This document shows, piece after piece, positions 1 through 11,263 of a stretch of DNA of 64,000 nt. Within the stretch, counting starts at the first letter, position 1. Each line of letters begins with the position of its first letter. The translations under genes and the position numbers were made by a program. Source of the DNA: Athripsodes cinereus (lineage: Eukaryota; Arthropoda; Insecta; Trichoptera; Leptoceridae); the NCBI GenBank assembly GCA_947579605.1, contig OX388321.1, forward strand, positions 22,435,614-22,499,613, given 5' to 3'. The notes below the pieces were generated by a model. It worked only from the letters and a program-made list of their open reading frames with translations, searched no databases and was not told the origin of the DNA.

Positions 1-161
1 CCATGTCAACAAAAAATAAGACTTTAAGACGGGTGGCAAACTTCATTGCTGGGTTCAAGATGTAAAATATCTTTATTTTTCGAACACCTGTCTTTTACAA
101 GACACACGAAAACTTACGGAAAGGAGTGGAGACCAATTCTTTGCCGTGTGCTCTACAGAGC
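1..161 (-). mobile_element. LepS1 SINE copy, cut by window edge
   Basis: Reverse complement of the 5' two thirds of LepS1 (reference copy near 47.1 kb). The blocks TTTTTCGAACACCTG, CTTACGGAAAGGAGTGG and GACCAATTCTTTGCC are all present in order. The 3' tail lies beyond the left edge. Confidence 0.8.
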
Positions 162-1030
162 AAAATTCTTATATATTACATAATATTTTTTCTTAAAATA
201 TGTTTGTATAAGTTTAAAAACAAAAAAAAAATCATATACGATTTATTACTCAAAGTCTAAAACCATCAGTACCCACCCGTTAGATTAACCAATGAGGACT
301 CTAGTGGGTTATATAGCCTTTTTTAAGTCCACGATGAATTCGCTCAGCTTTGAGATGGTAGACACAGGGTTCCAGACCTTAGCCAACATTGCATCATTAG
401 TCCTCCGTCCTTAGTCGTCACAATAGCTATTGTTCTTTCGTAAATATCTGTTTTCTATGTTACCATATTTTTGCCTTTGTTATTAATTGAAGGTAACTAT
501 TTTATTATTATTTTAGATGGAAATATGCCCGAAAAGCTTCTAATTTCAACATTTTAATCAAGTGAAAGTAAACAGTGTTTTTTTTTAAATTATTTTAAAA
601 TCTAAAATATTATATTTTGAGTCCAGGACCACTGCGTCGAATATAATAACATGTACATGTACACGAGTACAGCCAGAAGTTATAAACGAATTAATTTGTT
701 AAAATTTATTGTCCATTCATTAGTACCGATACGCAACGTGTTGGGCCGTATTAAATTTCAATCATACGCGGTGGGCGTATAAAGTTACGTTTATAGGTGG
801 TATAAATGGGGATAAATAAACGGCTTTTATTTTTAATAATTATTGTTGGTCAAAGATTTCAAAAAGGTTTTATTCACATGGTTTCCGAAGACAAAGATGA
901 ACATCTTTAGAAATGCACTTTTATTATGTTGACGATATCACCGCGTTAAGATTGCTATGGAATGAGGAAATTCAATTGGTGCAGAATCATTACACTCCCG
1001 ACAAAAAAAAATCTATCTATTTACATATAC
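162..1030. other. AT-rich stretch, nothing recognised
   Basis: Poly-A/T runs and a short palindrome ACATGTACATGT near 650. No coding frame, repeat family or RNA gene could be recognised. Confidence 0.5.
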
Positions 1031-1200
1031 CTACCATCACGCCGTGTCCCGAGTGAAGCAAGCTGAGGGAAAGAGATTCATATCGCTCAATCCATACATA
1101 ATTCTTTCGCTTCTTCTACATTCTTGCAATTCGTCATACACGTACGTTGACTTCTCTTACTCAACACACGGCCATCTTTGAGAATTTGATCCAAGTGATC
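1031..1200 (-). pseudogene. LINE reverse transcriptase C-terminal tail, decayed
   Basis: Read on the minus strand, a frame gives KDGRVLSKRSQRTCMTNC then KNVEEAKELCMD and a stop. This parallels the remnant at 31.8-32.1 kb (KDGRLLSYRNRRACMR). After the stop comes the tail CGGGACACGGCGTGATGGTA, the same kind of 3' end seen on other LINE tails here and on LepS1. Only the last ~40 codons and the 3' end survive, consistent with 5' truncation during target-primed integration. Family inferred from C-terminal similarity only. Confidence 0.55.
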
Positions 1201-1914
1201 AAGCTACGTAGTTAAGGGATATCTGCGCTTTTTCACACCTCCATTAAAATTAAACATGATACCTAATAATAAAAAAAAATACTTAACTTACGTAAAAATA
1301 TTAAAATTTAACTGTTGGTGTGAATTTTCTAGAAAATATGTTGAATGATTTAATAATAATTAAGGTATACTGTATAAAGTTCTAAAAATATTTTTCGCAA
1401 CAATTCTAATTTTTAAAAAATGATCGATAACCAAATTTTAAAATACTTTCATTAAAAAATAACATTATTATCGGCATTACTTTACGAATGGATGACACAT
1501 TACACAGAGCGAGAATCCATACTACCGGTACGTTCATACATTATGATGAAATGAAAATACAAAGTTATTTGGGTGCTTAGGTACCGAAGCAGCAATAAAT
1601 ATGGGGCCCCTTACAAAATTACACATACGAGAATGTAGTAGCTATCCCAGTACTTTATATTATACTTGTAATGTATTCATTCCTATATTATGTAAAATAC
1701 ATAACTTAATACCCAATGCGAGTCTTAAATTCAATACGAGATGTTCGATGGTGAACCAATGTGTAATGCGCTTAGTAAGGGGAGAATATCGATGGACTTT
1801 TTTTCGATGCTTGAAAAATTATTACTGGAAATAACAATATTATTTATTGAGAATATATTCTATATGATAGGTGATCTTGAATCTAATGTTATAAACAATA
1901 TAAAGTAAGTAGGT
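1201..1914. other. AT-rich stretch, nothing recognised
   Basis: A 77-codon frame at 1601-1834 has no recognisable domain and looks like chance. Confidence 0.45.
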
Positions 1915-2140
1915 AAGTTATGATGAATTGGGACATGTAGGAGAAATGAATGAGAACAGAATGACTAAGAAAATATTATATTTTGCTGAAAGTAATAGTA
2001 CTCGAAAACGTATTTGTTTGCGAATCAACGAGTAAGATCATATATTATAAACTAGATCATATAGGACAGACACGTGTTTAAAGCGTCGAATAGTAGATAA
2101 TGCTTGAGCAATGGTTTGAAAGCGACGGAAGCGAAAAGTG
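1915..2140 (+). pseudogene. LINE reverse transcriptase C-terminal remnant
   Basis: A frame reads ELGHVGEMNENRMTKKILY followed by AESNSTRKRICLRINE and a stop. It matches the xFGHVxRMxxxRxxKKxxx...GRPRxRW pattern at the C-terminus of many insect LINE reverse transcriptases, with the tryptophans and GRPR lost. Downstream, KRRIVDNA and KRRKRKV may continue the same protein in decayed form. Confidence 0.5.
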
Positions 2141-2885
2141 TATTCATTCCTATATTTTTTTTTTTTTAGAATATTGGCGATGCATCCTTGTTTGGATGAT
2201 TTCCGCCATTCCTATATTAGGCACCCCACGAGAATTCGAATGTATAAAATCATCAATATTTTGAGAATATTTTCGCTGTCTGTTGACTGCGCTGCATGTA
2301 AATATGCCGTGATGGTAAAGATTTGTATTTTGACACTTAAAACAAAAATCAGGTAAAAAGAGTTAACCACTTATACTGTACTAAAAACTAATTACTCTGC
2401 TGGAATATTGAAATAAAAAACTAAATAATAATAAATAAAAAATATAACCATCGTAAGTGGTCACATTATGCATCGATTAAAAATAATGTTAAACTTCAAA
2501 AAAGCTTCGATGTTGCTATTCATTCCCTAACACACCCAAATAAAATAGTATTCATTGTCATTAATTTTAAATTATGCAACATATCAATCGGCGCAGTGTT
2601 TTAATGACTTAATCATTAAATAGAAAAGATAATATCTAAATTTACGTAGAGAAAACTTTAGGAATTATATTTGTTTTACATTTAAATATTTTATTTGTCA
2701 CTTGTAATGGATAAATATTTTTCTTTCGTCTTAATTACGCAAGAAAAAATACGTTTTCTAGTTGGAATTCTACGGTATTTTTTTTTTAAATATGTCTTAT
2801 TCTGTAATTGGAGAATTTTTCTATATACCTATACTTTCACTAATTAAATAACTTGTTAGTTTAACAAATAGAGTTGGTTTAAAGA
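2141..2885. other. AT-rich stretch, nothing recognised
   Basis: Homopolymer T runs and short A/T motifs; the 72-codon frame at 2138-2356 has no recognisable features. Confidence 0.45.
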
Positions 2886-3070
2886 GAGACCCAACTTACA
2901 TATACCTGGATATCTCAGAAGTCGTAGACCCCTATTTATCCGCACTTTCAAACCAAATATTGTCCTCACTGGCGGGCCATTAGCCAGGCCTGAAGAACTG
3001 GCCGGCCAAAACCGTCGTCGTGGGAATCTTTTATACTTCTTCTCTCTTCAATGCCCCTTTTAGGAGGTAA
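2886..3070 (+). repeat. Unclassified coding-like repeat fragment
   Basis: Noticeably richer in G+C than its surroundings. One frame ends GGPLARPEELAGQNRRRG and then a stop near 3062. A related block (GAGACCCAC...GGATA...CAGAAGTC) recurs at 17.2 kb, so this is repetitive rather than a host exon. Probably a transposon protein tail; family not identified. Confidence 0.35.
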
Positions 3071-3117
3071 TAATGTTTATTGAGGATAATATTATTATAT
3101 GTACTATCTATACTATA

Positions 3118-3170
3118 CTGTACCCTCACGCCGTGTCCCAGTTGGGGTAGGCAGAGAGAACGGAATGCCT
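3118..3170 (-). repeat. LINE/SINE 3' tail fragment
   Basis: TACCCTCACGCCGTGTCCCA followed by GTTGGGGTAGGCAGAGAG is the reverse of a 3' tail also present forward at 24.87-24.91 kb. It is related to the LepS1 and LINE ends (CCCCAC..GGGA.A.GGCGTGA). Confidence 0.5.
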
Positions 3171-3956
3171 TGTTTTATTATTATTTGTGCAAGTGAAAAT
3201 AAAATAATAAGGAAAAAAGAAACAAAGTAAGACGTCAAAGCGACATCCCTAGTTTTGCAAGCATAGCGAAAGCTGCCCCTTCACTAGCGCCCTTGAGACG
3301 GTAGAAAGATCGTAAAACGGCGCCAAAGAAAATTTAACGAATCATCCAACATAATCGTAAGACGAAAGCAATAAAATTTATTGTTTCAATTTTTATATTA
3401 CATAACGTCTGACATATTCTTGAACACCTTTCTCTATAAGAATCTGGTCTACACACAGTAGGTATATTATATTATTCAAGCCACGTGGTTCTCGGACGTT
3501 AATTTTTTTCACTTAAGGATTGATAGCAAAGATATAAAAAAAATAAAGATTGATTGATTTTATCATTATTTATTTATTCCTGACACATTATACATATTTT
3601 ACATTAAGATGATTGTTTGTTTTTTTTTATACACGGTATAATAATTATTTGTTCAATACTTAATATTTTATTTTCTATCAGTATTTTAATTTATGATCTT
3701 GTAATTACGTTTGTAACGAAGTAATCAACAAGATTAGTAACCGGTAACCTGTTGCATAGATGACCATTAAATTAACGTCCAGCCAGAGATTATAAATCAC
3801 CTATGATTTCATTACAAGGAAGATTTAGAGGAACCTCTTTTACAGTTCACCGTAAAGCTATATTAGAAAAGTGAGCATAATTTACAATACTTTGTTTTAT
3901 GTAACGTATTGTAAAAAGTATTTATTAGTAATCTGATGGTAGAGTTTCATGTTGAA
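3171..3956. other. Mostly AT-rich; short GC-richer patch
   Basis: At 3235-3335 there is a GC-richer patch (GACATCCCTAG, CACTAGCGCCCTTGAGACGG) that belongs to no family found here. The rest shows nothing. Confidence 0.4.
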
Positions 3957-4060
3957 ACGTGGAGCACCCGGCAAAGAATTGGTATCCCACTCTTTTCCGT
4001 AAGCATTTCTAGTGTTCTGTTAAAGGTAGGTGTTTGAAAAAATAAAGTAATTTTACATCT
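3957..4060 (+). mobile_element. LepS1 fragment (5' half)
   Basis: Begins CGTGGAGCACCCGGCAAAG and runs to TTTTACATCT. The 3' half is absent. Confidence 0.7.
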
Positions 4061-4195
4061 TATGTAATGAATATACAAATTGTGCTGTTTGTCAAATTAT
4101 AAGACGTTAAGAATGAATGTCACAGAATTCATTAAATTAAATCATTAGACAGAATTTGTGTCACAGATTCCTTATCATTGAATTGAATACAACAC

Positions 4196-4417
4196 TCCGT
4201 GGAGCACTTAGAAAAGAATGGTCTTCTCCGTAAGTTTTAGAGTGTCCCGTTGAAGGCAAGAGATCGAGAAAATAAAGATATGTTACATGTTAAATTCAGC
4301 AATGAAGTTTGTTACTTATCATGAATGCACTATTTTTTGCTGACACGGAAAGGCCAGCTCGCATGTTTATTACATGCAGCTGGTCCTCCGACTATCCCAC
4401 TTGTGGAAATTGCAATG
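4196..4417 (+). mobile_element. LepS1 copy, diverged
   Basis: Runs from CCGTGGAGCACTTAG to ATCCCACTTGTGG, colinear with the reference copy but lacking several bases around the A-box-like part. Confidence 0.7.
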
Positions 4418-4548
4418 TAATTTGCCACCTATCGTGAAATGAATTATTTTTGTTGGCACAGACAAGAGATTTTTCATGTTATTTAGATTCAGCTAGTCTG
4501 CTGGTTATCTCAATTATGGAATATGGTATAGTTGAATAGTAGCAGTAC
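4418..4548 (+). mobile_element. LepS1 fragment (3' half)
   Basis: Starts at the internal TTTGCCACC block and ends GGTATAGTTGAATAGTAG. It follows the previous copy directly, so the pair may be a partial tandem duplication or two insertions. Confidence 0.55.
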
Positions 4549-5461
4549 TAATTTATTTCTCAAACATTCTAGGTATTGATATTTTCTGTGATCGCGATCT
4601 TTCACCCTGCACACCTGACAAATGCATTCTATAATGTAACTAGAAGCACTTTATGTACTTGTATGATTTATCTGACGAATCTCATCTTGTAGTTAGTTAA
4701 TGATATATGACCAGATAAAAATAGGAGTCGTCTAACGAGATGCAAGGGCATGGAGGTACATAATATGTAGGTAGATGCTGTGCAGTGTGACTGTGCCTTA
4801 AAAAGGGCCAACTGTGATTAAGTCCATGGTACGGGTTTGCCACAAAGTTTACATAATAATCAATTTTTTTTTTCTTTTGTATTAAGTTTTTTCTTACATA
4901 CCTGTTGTCATTCTAATTATTATTGTGACAAATTTATACCTTTGTTTATAAAATTAAGTTAACATAAAAATTATATCCATTTGACCTGTGTCATTAAAAA
5001 TTACAACTGATAGGTACATGTTTGAAAAAAAAATATAAAGAAGGCTCTAGTGCCAACTTCAATATCTTATAAACGCATCAAACTTAATAATTTGGCAATA
5101 TTCATAGTCACCTTACTACGAAATAAACACAGATAATACCTTGCTACGTTATTTGTAGCATTGGCAAAGGTAAATAGAACCGATCTTCGTACTTATCTCC
5201 TTTTTTGTATTAAGTGCTTTATTTAAAAATTGTATTTAAACTATGAAAAAAGCAGAAAACAATATTCACTCAAGAAATTAAAACTCGCAATCTTATTGAA
5301 GAAATCTGAATTCCTTGATTCAAGGAAATATTACTAACTAAATACAATATTCTCTTGAAATATTTGAGATACCTATGTACTTAAAATTATTGGGTTAAGA
5401 GAACAAAATCGGATTATTTTATCTTTGTATAATTAAAAAAAATATTAAGGCATCCCCCCTA
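4549..5461. other. AT-rich stretch, nothing recognised
   Basis: No frame above 60 codons and no family resemblance seen. Confidence 0.5.
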
Positions 5462-5703
5462 GACAAACACGCATTTGGCGATCGACTACAAACGAATTTT
5501 CGACAATAACCGCAACAATAACGCATAATTATACGGTACATGGATGCAGCAACCCTCATCAGACTGACCCAGGATCGTGAAGAGTATCAAGAGATGGTCG
5601 CCAACCTCCGATAGGAGCGGCACAAGAAGAAGAAGAAGATACGGTACATATAGGTAGATTGTCGAAAAATTCGCCAGTAGTCGATCGCTAAGTACGGTTT
5701 GTC
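5462..5703. mobile_element. Palindromic TA-flanked MITE, copy 1, interrupted
   Basis: Inverted arms begin GACAAAC and end GTTTGTC, as in the intact copy at 51.4 kb. The left flank is TA, the right flank CA (probably a mutated TA), which fits a mariner/Tc1-type MITE. Taking out the LINE insertion and one target duplicate (108 bp) leaves 134 bp, against 133 bp for the other copy. Confidence 0.75.
5542..5638 (+). pseudogene. LINE 3' fragment inserted in the MITE
   Basis: A 97-bp insertion reading DAATLIRLTQDREEYQEMVA then NLR and a stop, matching the ...QDRxxxRxxVANL ending of LINE reverse transcriptases, with a short (GAA)n tail. It is flanked on both sides by the 11-bp direct repeat ATACGGTACAT (5531-5541 and 5639-5649). 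That is a clean target-site duplication from target-primed integration with extreme 5' truncation. Confidence 0.8.
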
Positions 5704-6014
5704 CACGGCCTGTTATAAATGTGATCACAATAAAGATTCGAACCCACCAGACTTGATGCTGTGTTAGAATGTACATAATGTGTACCTACTACAGCCGTGG
5801 CGCTGTGTCGAACCTGTTTTTAGTGTAACCAAAGAAAACGTGATGCGTCAATGTAATAAATCGATCATATTAATTAAAGTAATGAGAATTTAATCATAAA
5901 GGTTAACTTTGAATACATGCCACCCATTCTGAATAATCTGAGGTAATATTTTAATTGTTATTATTGTACAAATATTGTACCTAATAATTTTAAAATAACA
6001 TATTTTTTTCTAAG

Positions 6015-6459
6015 CCGCGGAGTACCCGACACAAAATTGGTCTTCCACTCTCATCCGTCAGTTTTCGGGTATCCTTATTTATTTATTTTTATTTATTCAT
6101 TCTTTACTGTACATTGATAAAAAACAATTACATAAAATGTATACATTCAAATTAAATACAATCAATATACAGAGGGCGAGTTTATCGCAAAGACGCGTTC
6201 TCTTCCAACTAACCCAAAAGTATTAACTTAAAAAAAAACATATGATAAAAATAAAAACAATAATCTAAAGGATTTTGGAAATCCTGTTGCAAAAAAGCAG
6301 GTGCTCGGAAAAATAAAGACATTTTACATCTGAATTTCCACGAGTGGTTTGCTACCCACCATGAATGTATTTATTTTTTATTAGCACGTAAAAAACAGCT
6401 TGTATGTTTATAACATGCGGCTGGTCTGCTGACTACTTCGTTTGTGGGTTATGTCATGT
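6015..6459 (+). mobile_element. LepS1 copy split by a RepX insertion
   Basis: The 5' part (CGCGGAGTACCCGACAC) stops at about 6075 and resumes at about 6271 with GCAGGTGCTCGGAAAAATAA, ending TTTGTGGGTTATGTCATG. The break falls inside the GTTTTCGAGTGTCCTGT block. Confidence 0.75.
6076..6270 (-). mobile_element. RepX tail inserted in LepS1
   Basis: Reverse RepX: TTATTTATT run, CATTCTTTACTGTACATTG, then GAGGGCGAGTTTATCGC. The flanks TTTTCGGGTATCCT and ATTTTGGAAATCCT agree at 10 of 14 positions and could be an aged target duplication. Confidence 0.65.
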
Positions 6460-7621
6460 TTAGTATTTTTCTCTGTTGTGATTCTAAAAATACATATATA
6501 TTCATATGAACATGCAAGTTGTCCGCTCCGTGTCAGTAATAATTAAGATATTCAATATGGGTGGCATTACCTACTAATATTCTTTTTCTTCGTGTGATAG
6601 ATCATTGATCTGTTGTTTCTGAAGTGATTCCCTCTTATGACCCTGAGGACCAGCTATCCTTCCATCTTTTTGGTGGTCTTCCTCGTGAACGTGAGCCAGC
6701 CGGAGTCTTGTTTGCAGTAATGTGATCATTACTAATCGTTGAACTAAATAATATCGTCGTTGCATAATCAAAATTTATATATGTTTTAGACATTACTAGA
6801 ATAAACTGCTTATAATGACATTATTGCGCCGAATAAATCATCTTACATACATATAAAACTGTATTCTCCAACATAGTCTAATTAAAAAGTGTTCAAAAAG
6901 TGGTATGTGAATTCATAAATGTTTTGAGATTTCTAGAATAAACTGCTTATAATGACATCATAACCATTTTATAAAGTGATTCTTTGTATCAAATATTCAA
7001 ATTCAATACTTGAAGAATAATATTATCACATGCCAATAAAATGCCCAAACAGCAATTTGAATGCCCTAATGAACAGTTTTTAAGGAGTATGTCTAAATAA
7101 AAATGTTTGCACATACCTCTTTTTGAATACGTAACGACGATATGTTAACTGTTTTACCTAACTTTTATGAAATAAAAAACAGTGTTATTTCATAATTATT
7201 TTTTTGTATCTAACATAATAAAATAGGTTTAGAAAGATATAACTACTGGGTGGTAAAAAAGTAAGTAGTATTTGTAGAAACTACTTGAGACAAATACAAA
7301 AAATATTATTTCAAAAACAATTCTCACCAAATTCTCAAGTATACTGTATAGTGTCTAGTTAACAACGGAAGAGACAAAACATATGTAAGTAGATATTAGA
7401 CAGTAGTGTATCTTGTGTAAGAGGATATAACTAATTATGTCGTGAATGATGTAAACAGCGATCCGTCTTAGATAATCTACCCTCTCCGAAACACATCGGC
7501 ATTGACACTAATGTTATTATAAACTATTTGTATATACAATACTAGCTTATTTTACTCAGTGACTTTGAGAAAACTAAGTGTTATTTATACAAATATTATT
7601 TTAATATTTCATCAGCAGATT
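6460..7621. other. AT-rich stretch holding one short duplication
   Basis: Apart from the duplication at 6775-6965 nothing is recognised. The 65-codon minus frame at 6574-6771 has no identifiable domain. Confidence 0.45.
6775..6965. repeat. Short partial tandem duplication
   Basis: A 26-bp block (CTAGAATAAACTGCTTATAA plus TGACAT) occurs at 6796 and again about 137 bp later. It is preceded in both by a similar ATGTTTT-type stretch. Confidence 0.6.
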
Positions 7622-7825
7622 TCCGAGTCTATTCTTTAAATTCTCGAGTGTTCTGTCAAATTGAGATATAAAATATTACAATTTAGTGATATTGTCAATT
7701 CAGCATTGAGTTACATGGCACCTACTTGAAAGGTTTTTTTTTATTACACTTAGAAAACAATCCGGACGTTCGATATATGCAATTATTCCATCTCGTATCC
7801 TAATTATGGGAGATTTCATGAACTC
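7622..7825 (+). mobile_element. LepS1 relic, strongly decayed
   Basis: TTCTCGAGTGTTCTGTCAAA, then ATTCAGCATTGAG and ATGGCACCTACTTGAA, then TAATTATGGGAGATTTCATG, in LepS1 order but with many changes. Confidence 0.5.
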
Positions 7826-8040
7826 TCTAGATTCCCTTATTGAACTTTTAATAATATTAATGGTTTATTCAAGAAAATATACAGTTCATAAAACAATCAT
7901 ATAACAAACTACCTCACTAGCCCATAGTGAAGTACCTAGTCTCCACATGAAATTAGTTATATTATACAATTCAAAATATCATAAAACAATTCACTACAAT
8001 ATTACAATCTATAAATATAAATGAACCCCTCACACATAAT

Positions 8041-8260
8041 TTGAAGCAACGGGAACTATTAACTGAGACGTGGATGGCCGAGGGTCTAATGGCAAAATCA
8101 TCTAAAGCAAATCCTACAGGACGGCCACGTGTTGAGTATATTGAACAGGAGAACATGCATGAGGAATTGTATGTCAGTGACGGATGCGAAAGATGTCTGC
8201 AAGGATGGAAGGAAGTGGCGCTCGATCCTTTCTGCCTACTCCGCGAGGGAAGCGGCGTGA
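8041..8260 (+). pseudogene. LINE reverse transcriptase C-terminal remnant
   Basis: The frame contains ELLTETWMAEGLMAKSSKA and PTGRPRVEYIEQ. The GRPRxxYxxQ motif is typical of the region after the reverse transcriptase core in several insect LINEs. It is followed by GGCGTGATGGT, the 3' tail shared with LepS1 and other LINE ends here. The frame stays open past the expected protein end, so the precise stop is uncertain. Confidence 0.5.
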
Positions 8261-8261
8261 T

Positions 8262-8689
8262 GGTTTGTATGTATGAGGAACTATTAAAATCAAAATTATG
8301 CTAATAGCTACTATGCATACATCCACACATATGATCGTACTCAAATATTTATGAAATAAATAGATAGAATGCTATCTCAGAACACTAGTGTCTACTGCAA
8401 AGTATGTACCTATGTGTTATATAGGTAATTATAGCTACACACTTATAACATATGTAGTATTATCATCATCATCATAAGTAAAGTTAAGTTAAGGTGTATA
8501 CAAAAGCTTCAGACATTAATCAGTCCAACTTTCAGATGTCTTTAAGGGATTAGTTTAGAGAGTTCAATCTTACAAACAAAGACATCTAAGCGTAGACTTA
8601 CTTAACTGACAACGCAGTACAATTTTTTTGTAAAAGTAACTTACAAAATTAACTGTTATTACTGTAATAATATAATGCTGTTTCACTTT
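8262..8689. other. AT-rich stretch, nothing recognised
   Basis: Only a short (ATC)5 run at 8461-8475. Confidence 0.45.
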
Positions 8690-8822
8690 GAAGGTTAGTT
8701 GGAAGGGACCGCACCTCTGCAATATACTAGCCCTCTGTATATTGATAATAATATCTCATTTGAATGAATTTTTCTATAACATTATAATATGTATTGTGAT
8801 CAATATGTAATAAAGAATGAAT
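8690..8822 (+). mobile_element. RepX tail
   Basis: GCACCTCTGCAATATACTAG, CCCTCTGTAT, TGTGATCAATATGTAATAAA, GAATGAATAAA, in the order seen at 44.6 kb. It abuts a LepS2 copy, so one may have inserted at the end of the other. Confidence 0.6.
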
Positions 8823-8945
8823 AAACACGGGGTCCGTGGTTCGATCCCAGGTGCCGGCAAACTCCCCTTTCACGGCACAAGCTTTTAGCTTAGTGTGAAA
8901 GGTGTATAAGGTTGTATTTGGGTTTATAACAAAACCCAGATATAA
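8823..8945 (+). mobile_element. LepS2 SINE, 5'-truncated
   Basis: Contains the B box GGTTCGATCCC and continues through GTGCCGGCAAACTCCCC, the AAGCTT hairpin region and the tail GGGTTTATAACAAAACCCAG. The A-box half is missing. Confidence 0.8.
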
Positions 8946-9550
8946 CATTAAAATGGTAAACGTCTCTTTTCTACTTAGGATCCTTAATATCTGAACATTT
9001 AAAAAACCACCTTTACAATAAAAATAAACAATGAACATCTTTCAAGTCTGCAACACAAAATATATGATGAAACCCAATATAAGCTGAATCCTCTGAATCA
9101 AACCTAACTTGTAACTTTGCACATTTTCTTACACTAACTTATGTATGAGCTAACCGCAGTTTTAACACTTATATTTGGATGACACATAGTTAATTAATTT
9201 CTTTCAAATGGTAGGTACTTGGCAAAACAGGGATCCACAAATAATGCTACTATACAAAATACAGACATAAAACGCGTAGTTTTTTCTACTTTATTTCCTA
9301 ATACAGAATTATAACCGATTTTGTTGATATGTAGTAATCTGGAACTATGAAAGAAATCAAGTTATACACATTTTTCGATAACTTTTTATTGAAAAGTAAA
9401 TTCTTGATTTTATCGATGGGACACTGTAAATAAATTTAACATCCCTTCAGAAACTTTCATAAGTCCAGAACGTGTGAGTGAATGTAAACATATCAATTAG
9501 ACGTATTCTATTTATTTGGAAATATCTTTGATGTTTACTACTATTTTATA
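8946..9550. other. AT-rich stretch, nothing recognised
   Basis: No recognised repeat or gene. Confidence 0.45.
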
Positions 9551-9558
9551 CTTATTAT

Positions 9559-10054
9559 TAGTGATGTGAGAAGAGAAAATTCTCCAGAGAAATTTCTCGA
9601 GAACGAGAAATTTCTCCGAGAATTTCTCCTCTGATGGAAGAGAAATTTCTCTCCATAATTCTTCTTAGTGGTATTATTACCTTTCGCCCAGTATACTTCG
9701 CAGCCAACCTGATTGATCCAAAAATTTGTGGGGCTGATTAAGGCCCAAATATAACAATATTGACACTTTTTTTCCATGTAAGTACCTGCATTTTTTTTTT
9801 AAACTTAAATATGGGCATGTGGGGTGTCAACCATCAAGATTTTTTATCAGTTGTTAGCACTTTTTTCTATGTAGGTACTTAACATTTTTTTGTTTCCATA
9901 ATTAATTGTAGCTATATTGATGATAAATTGTCTCAACATTTGTACATTGTTATTGATTCATTGAATAAAGTGTTTATTATTATTATACTGTTAAATAAAA
10001 AAAATTCTCGGAAAATTTCTCGAATAATTATTTCTTGAGAATTTCACAACACTA
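9559..10054. mobile_element. hAT-type non-autonomous element, copy A
   Basis: The ends are TAGTGATGTGAGAA and, reverse-complemented, TAGTGTTGTGAAATTC. Both sides are flanked by the same 8 bp, CTTATTAT (9551-9558 and 10055-10062), the duplication length of hAT transposases. The subterminal regions are full of GAGAAATTTCTC-type palindromes, possible transposase sites. No transposase frame. The interior closely matches copy B at 15.9 kb. Confidence 0.85.
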
Positions 10055-10062
10055 CTTATTAT

Positions 10063-10716
10063 TAATTATTATTACTACATTTTTTTCCTGCTACCGGGAA
10101 GTGAACTAGAAATTGAATAATGGTTATCCATTTTAATTCGATGATTAGTGTAAGCAATCACTATAAATCAAAGATATTTTGAATAGGTACGTAAATAAAG
10201 GTATGAAAAATATGGAACTTTCATTCTTATTGTTGTTTTTTAGAGACGATTGTATGTAGAATAAAAACTGTTGTTTGTTGAAATAGCCGGACAATTTTTA
10301 AATTCTCTGATGTGGTGTTCTAACGAGGCGTTTATCGCCAGGCGAATTTCATTTGCATAAAAACAAACTCCGTCGGTCGTCTATTGATCGTCAAACACAG
10401 TCCACCGGCATAGATTTAATCTGTCAGATGCGCTTTGATTTTGACGTTGTTTTCAAAATGAAACATTATGAAGTGTGAAGGTTATAATTTTTTTACCATA
10501 TATCCGTATATATGCCACGCGCATCTACGCATACGCGAATCGTTTTACCAACGAAAGAAGTTGAAAGGTGGTCAACTTGAGATGATATCTTTTTTTACTG
10601 TTTTTTATCTCTTCAGATAAAAAGTCAATTTGTTCGCACGGTTCAGATGACTGACAATATTTTGGTGTCCTGGCGATATTTGCCACGTGAGAACAACGTT
10701 TAAAGTCCATTAGTAC
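10063..10716. other. Unique-looking stretch; possible regulatory patch
   Basis: Mostly AT-rich. At 10310-10440 there is a GC-richer, apparently non-repetitive patch with CGTTTATCGCC, an octamer-like ATTTGCAT and TTGATCGTCAAA. An enhancer is possible but unproven. Confidence 0.3.
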
Positions 10717-10878
10717 TGTTATGTTTGGGATGGATAAGATAATTAAAATAATATCACTTAATTGTTACAGTAAACACTTTATTAACTTTCATAGTCAACG
10801 CCATTACAGGAAGTAAGTTACGACCATAATCATCATAGACAACAATATCAAATTATAACCAAAGACAATATTATAACA
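10717..10878 (-). repeat. 3' LTR of the miniature Copia-type element
   Basis: Begins TG and ends CA on either reading. It sits directly after the polypurine tract on the minus strand. Confidence 0.88.
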
Positions 10879-10895
10879 TCTCCCTTTTTATAAGA

Positions 10896-11168
10896 TTAGT
10901 CGGTCTGGTGGTTTAACCATTCTTCCAGACTTTGTTGTGTAATAATTATTGGACACATCTTGGATTTCTTCCATCCGTCCATCGTCCTTTGCATGTCCTG
11001 AAGAAGGAGAAAATGACATGTTGTAAGAATCCATCTCAGAGTCCACCAACTTTTCCATAATACCCCAAGATTTTCGTTCTTTTTCAAATCTAAGTTTTTT
11101 ATCGTGCCAAAATCTGCAATCTTCTCATGATTGTCCATGTGCGTCTTTGATACACTTGCCTTCTCCAT
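10896..11168 (-). pseudogene. 90-codon interior frame of the miniature LTR element
   Basis: The frame starts MEKASVSKTHMDNHEKI about 95 nt after the primer-binding site and ends 17 nt before the 3' LTR, filling most of the interior. Short MxxSSxxK-type starts are common for Copia gag proteins, so this may be a gag N-terminus joined by deletion to unrelated or pol-derived sequence. No zinc knuckle or catalytic motif is present. It may encode nothing. Confidence 0.4.
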
Positions 11169-11263
11169 TTTTGAAACACTTTTAAAACACTAATCCTCAC
11201 TAAATATTATTGATTTATTATTTTAATCAGTGTTAATAACTTAAAAGAACACTTCTGACACCA

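Noticed and set aside
8823..8900. tRNA gene suggested by the B box GGTTCGATCCC
   Set aside because: No acceptor or anticodon arm, and the same sequence with a non-tRNA body occurs in five places: a tRNA-derived SINE.
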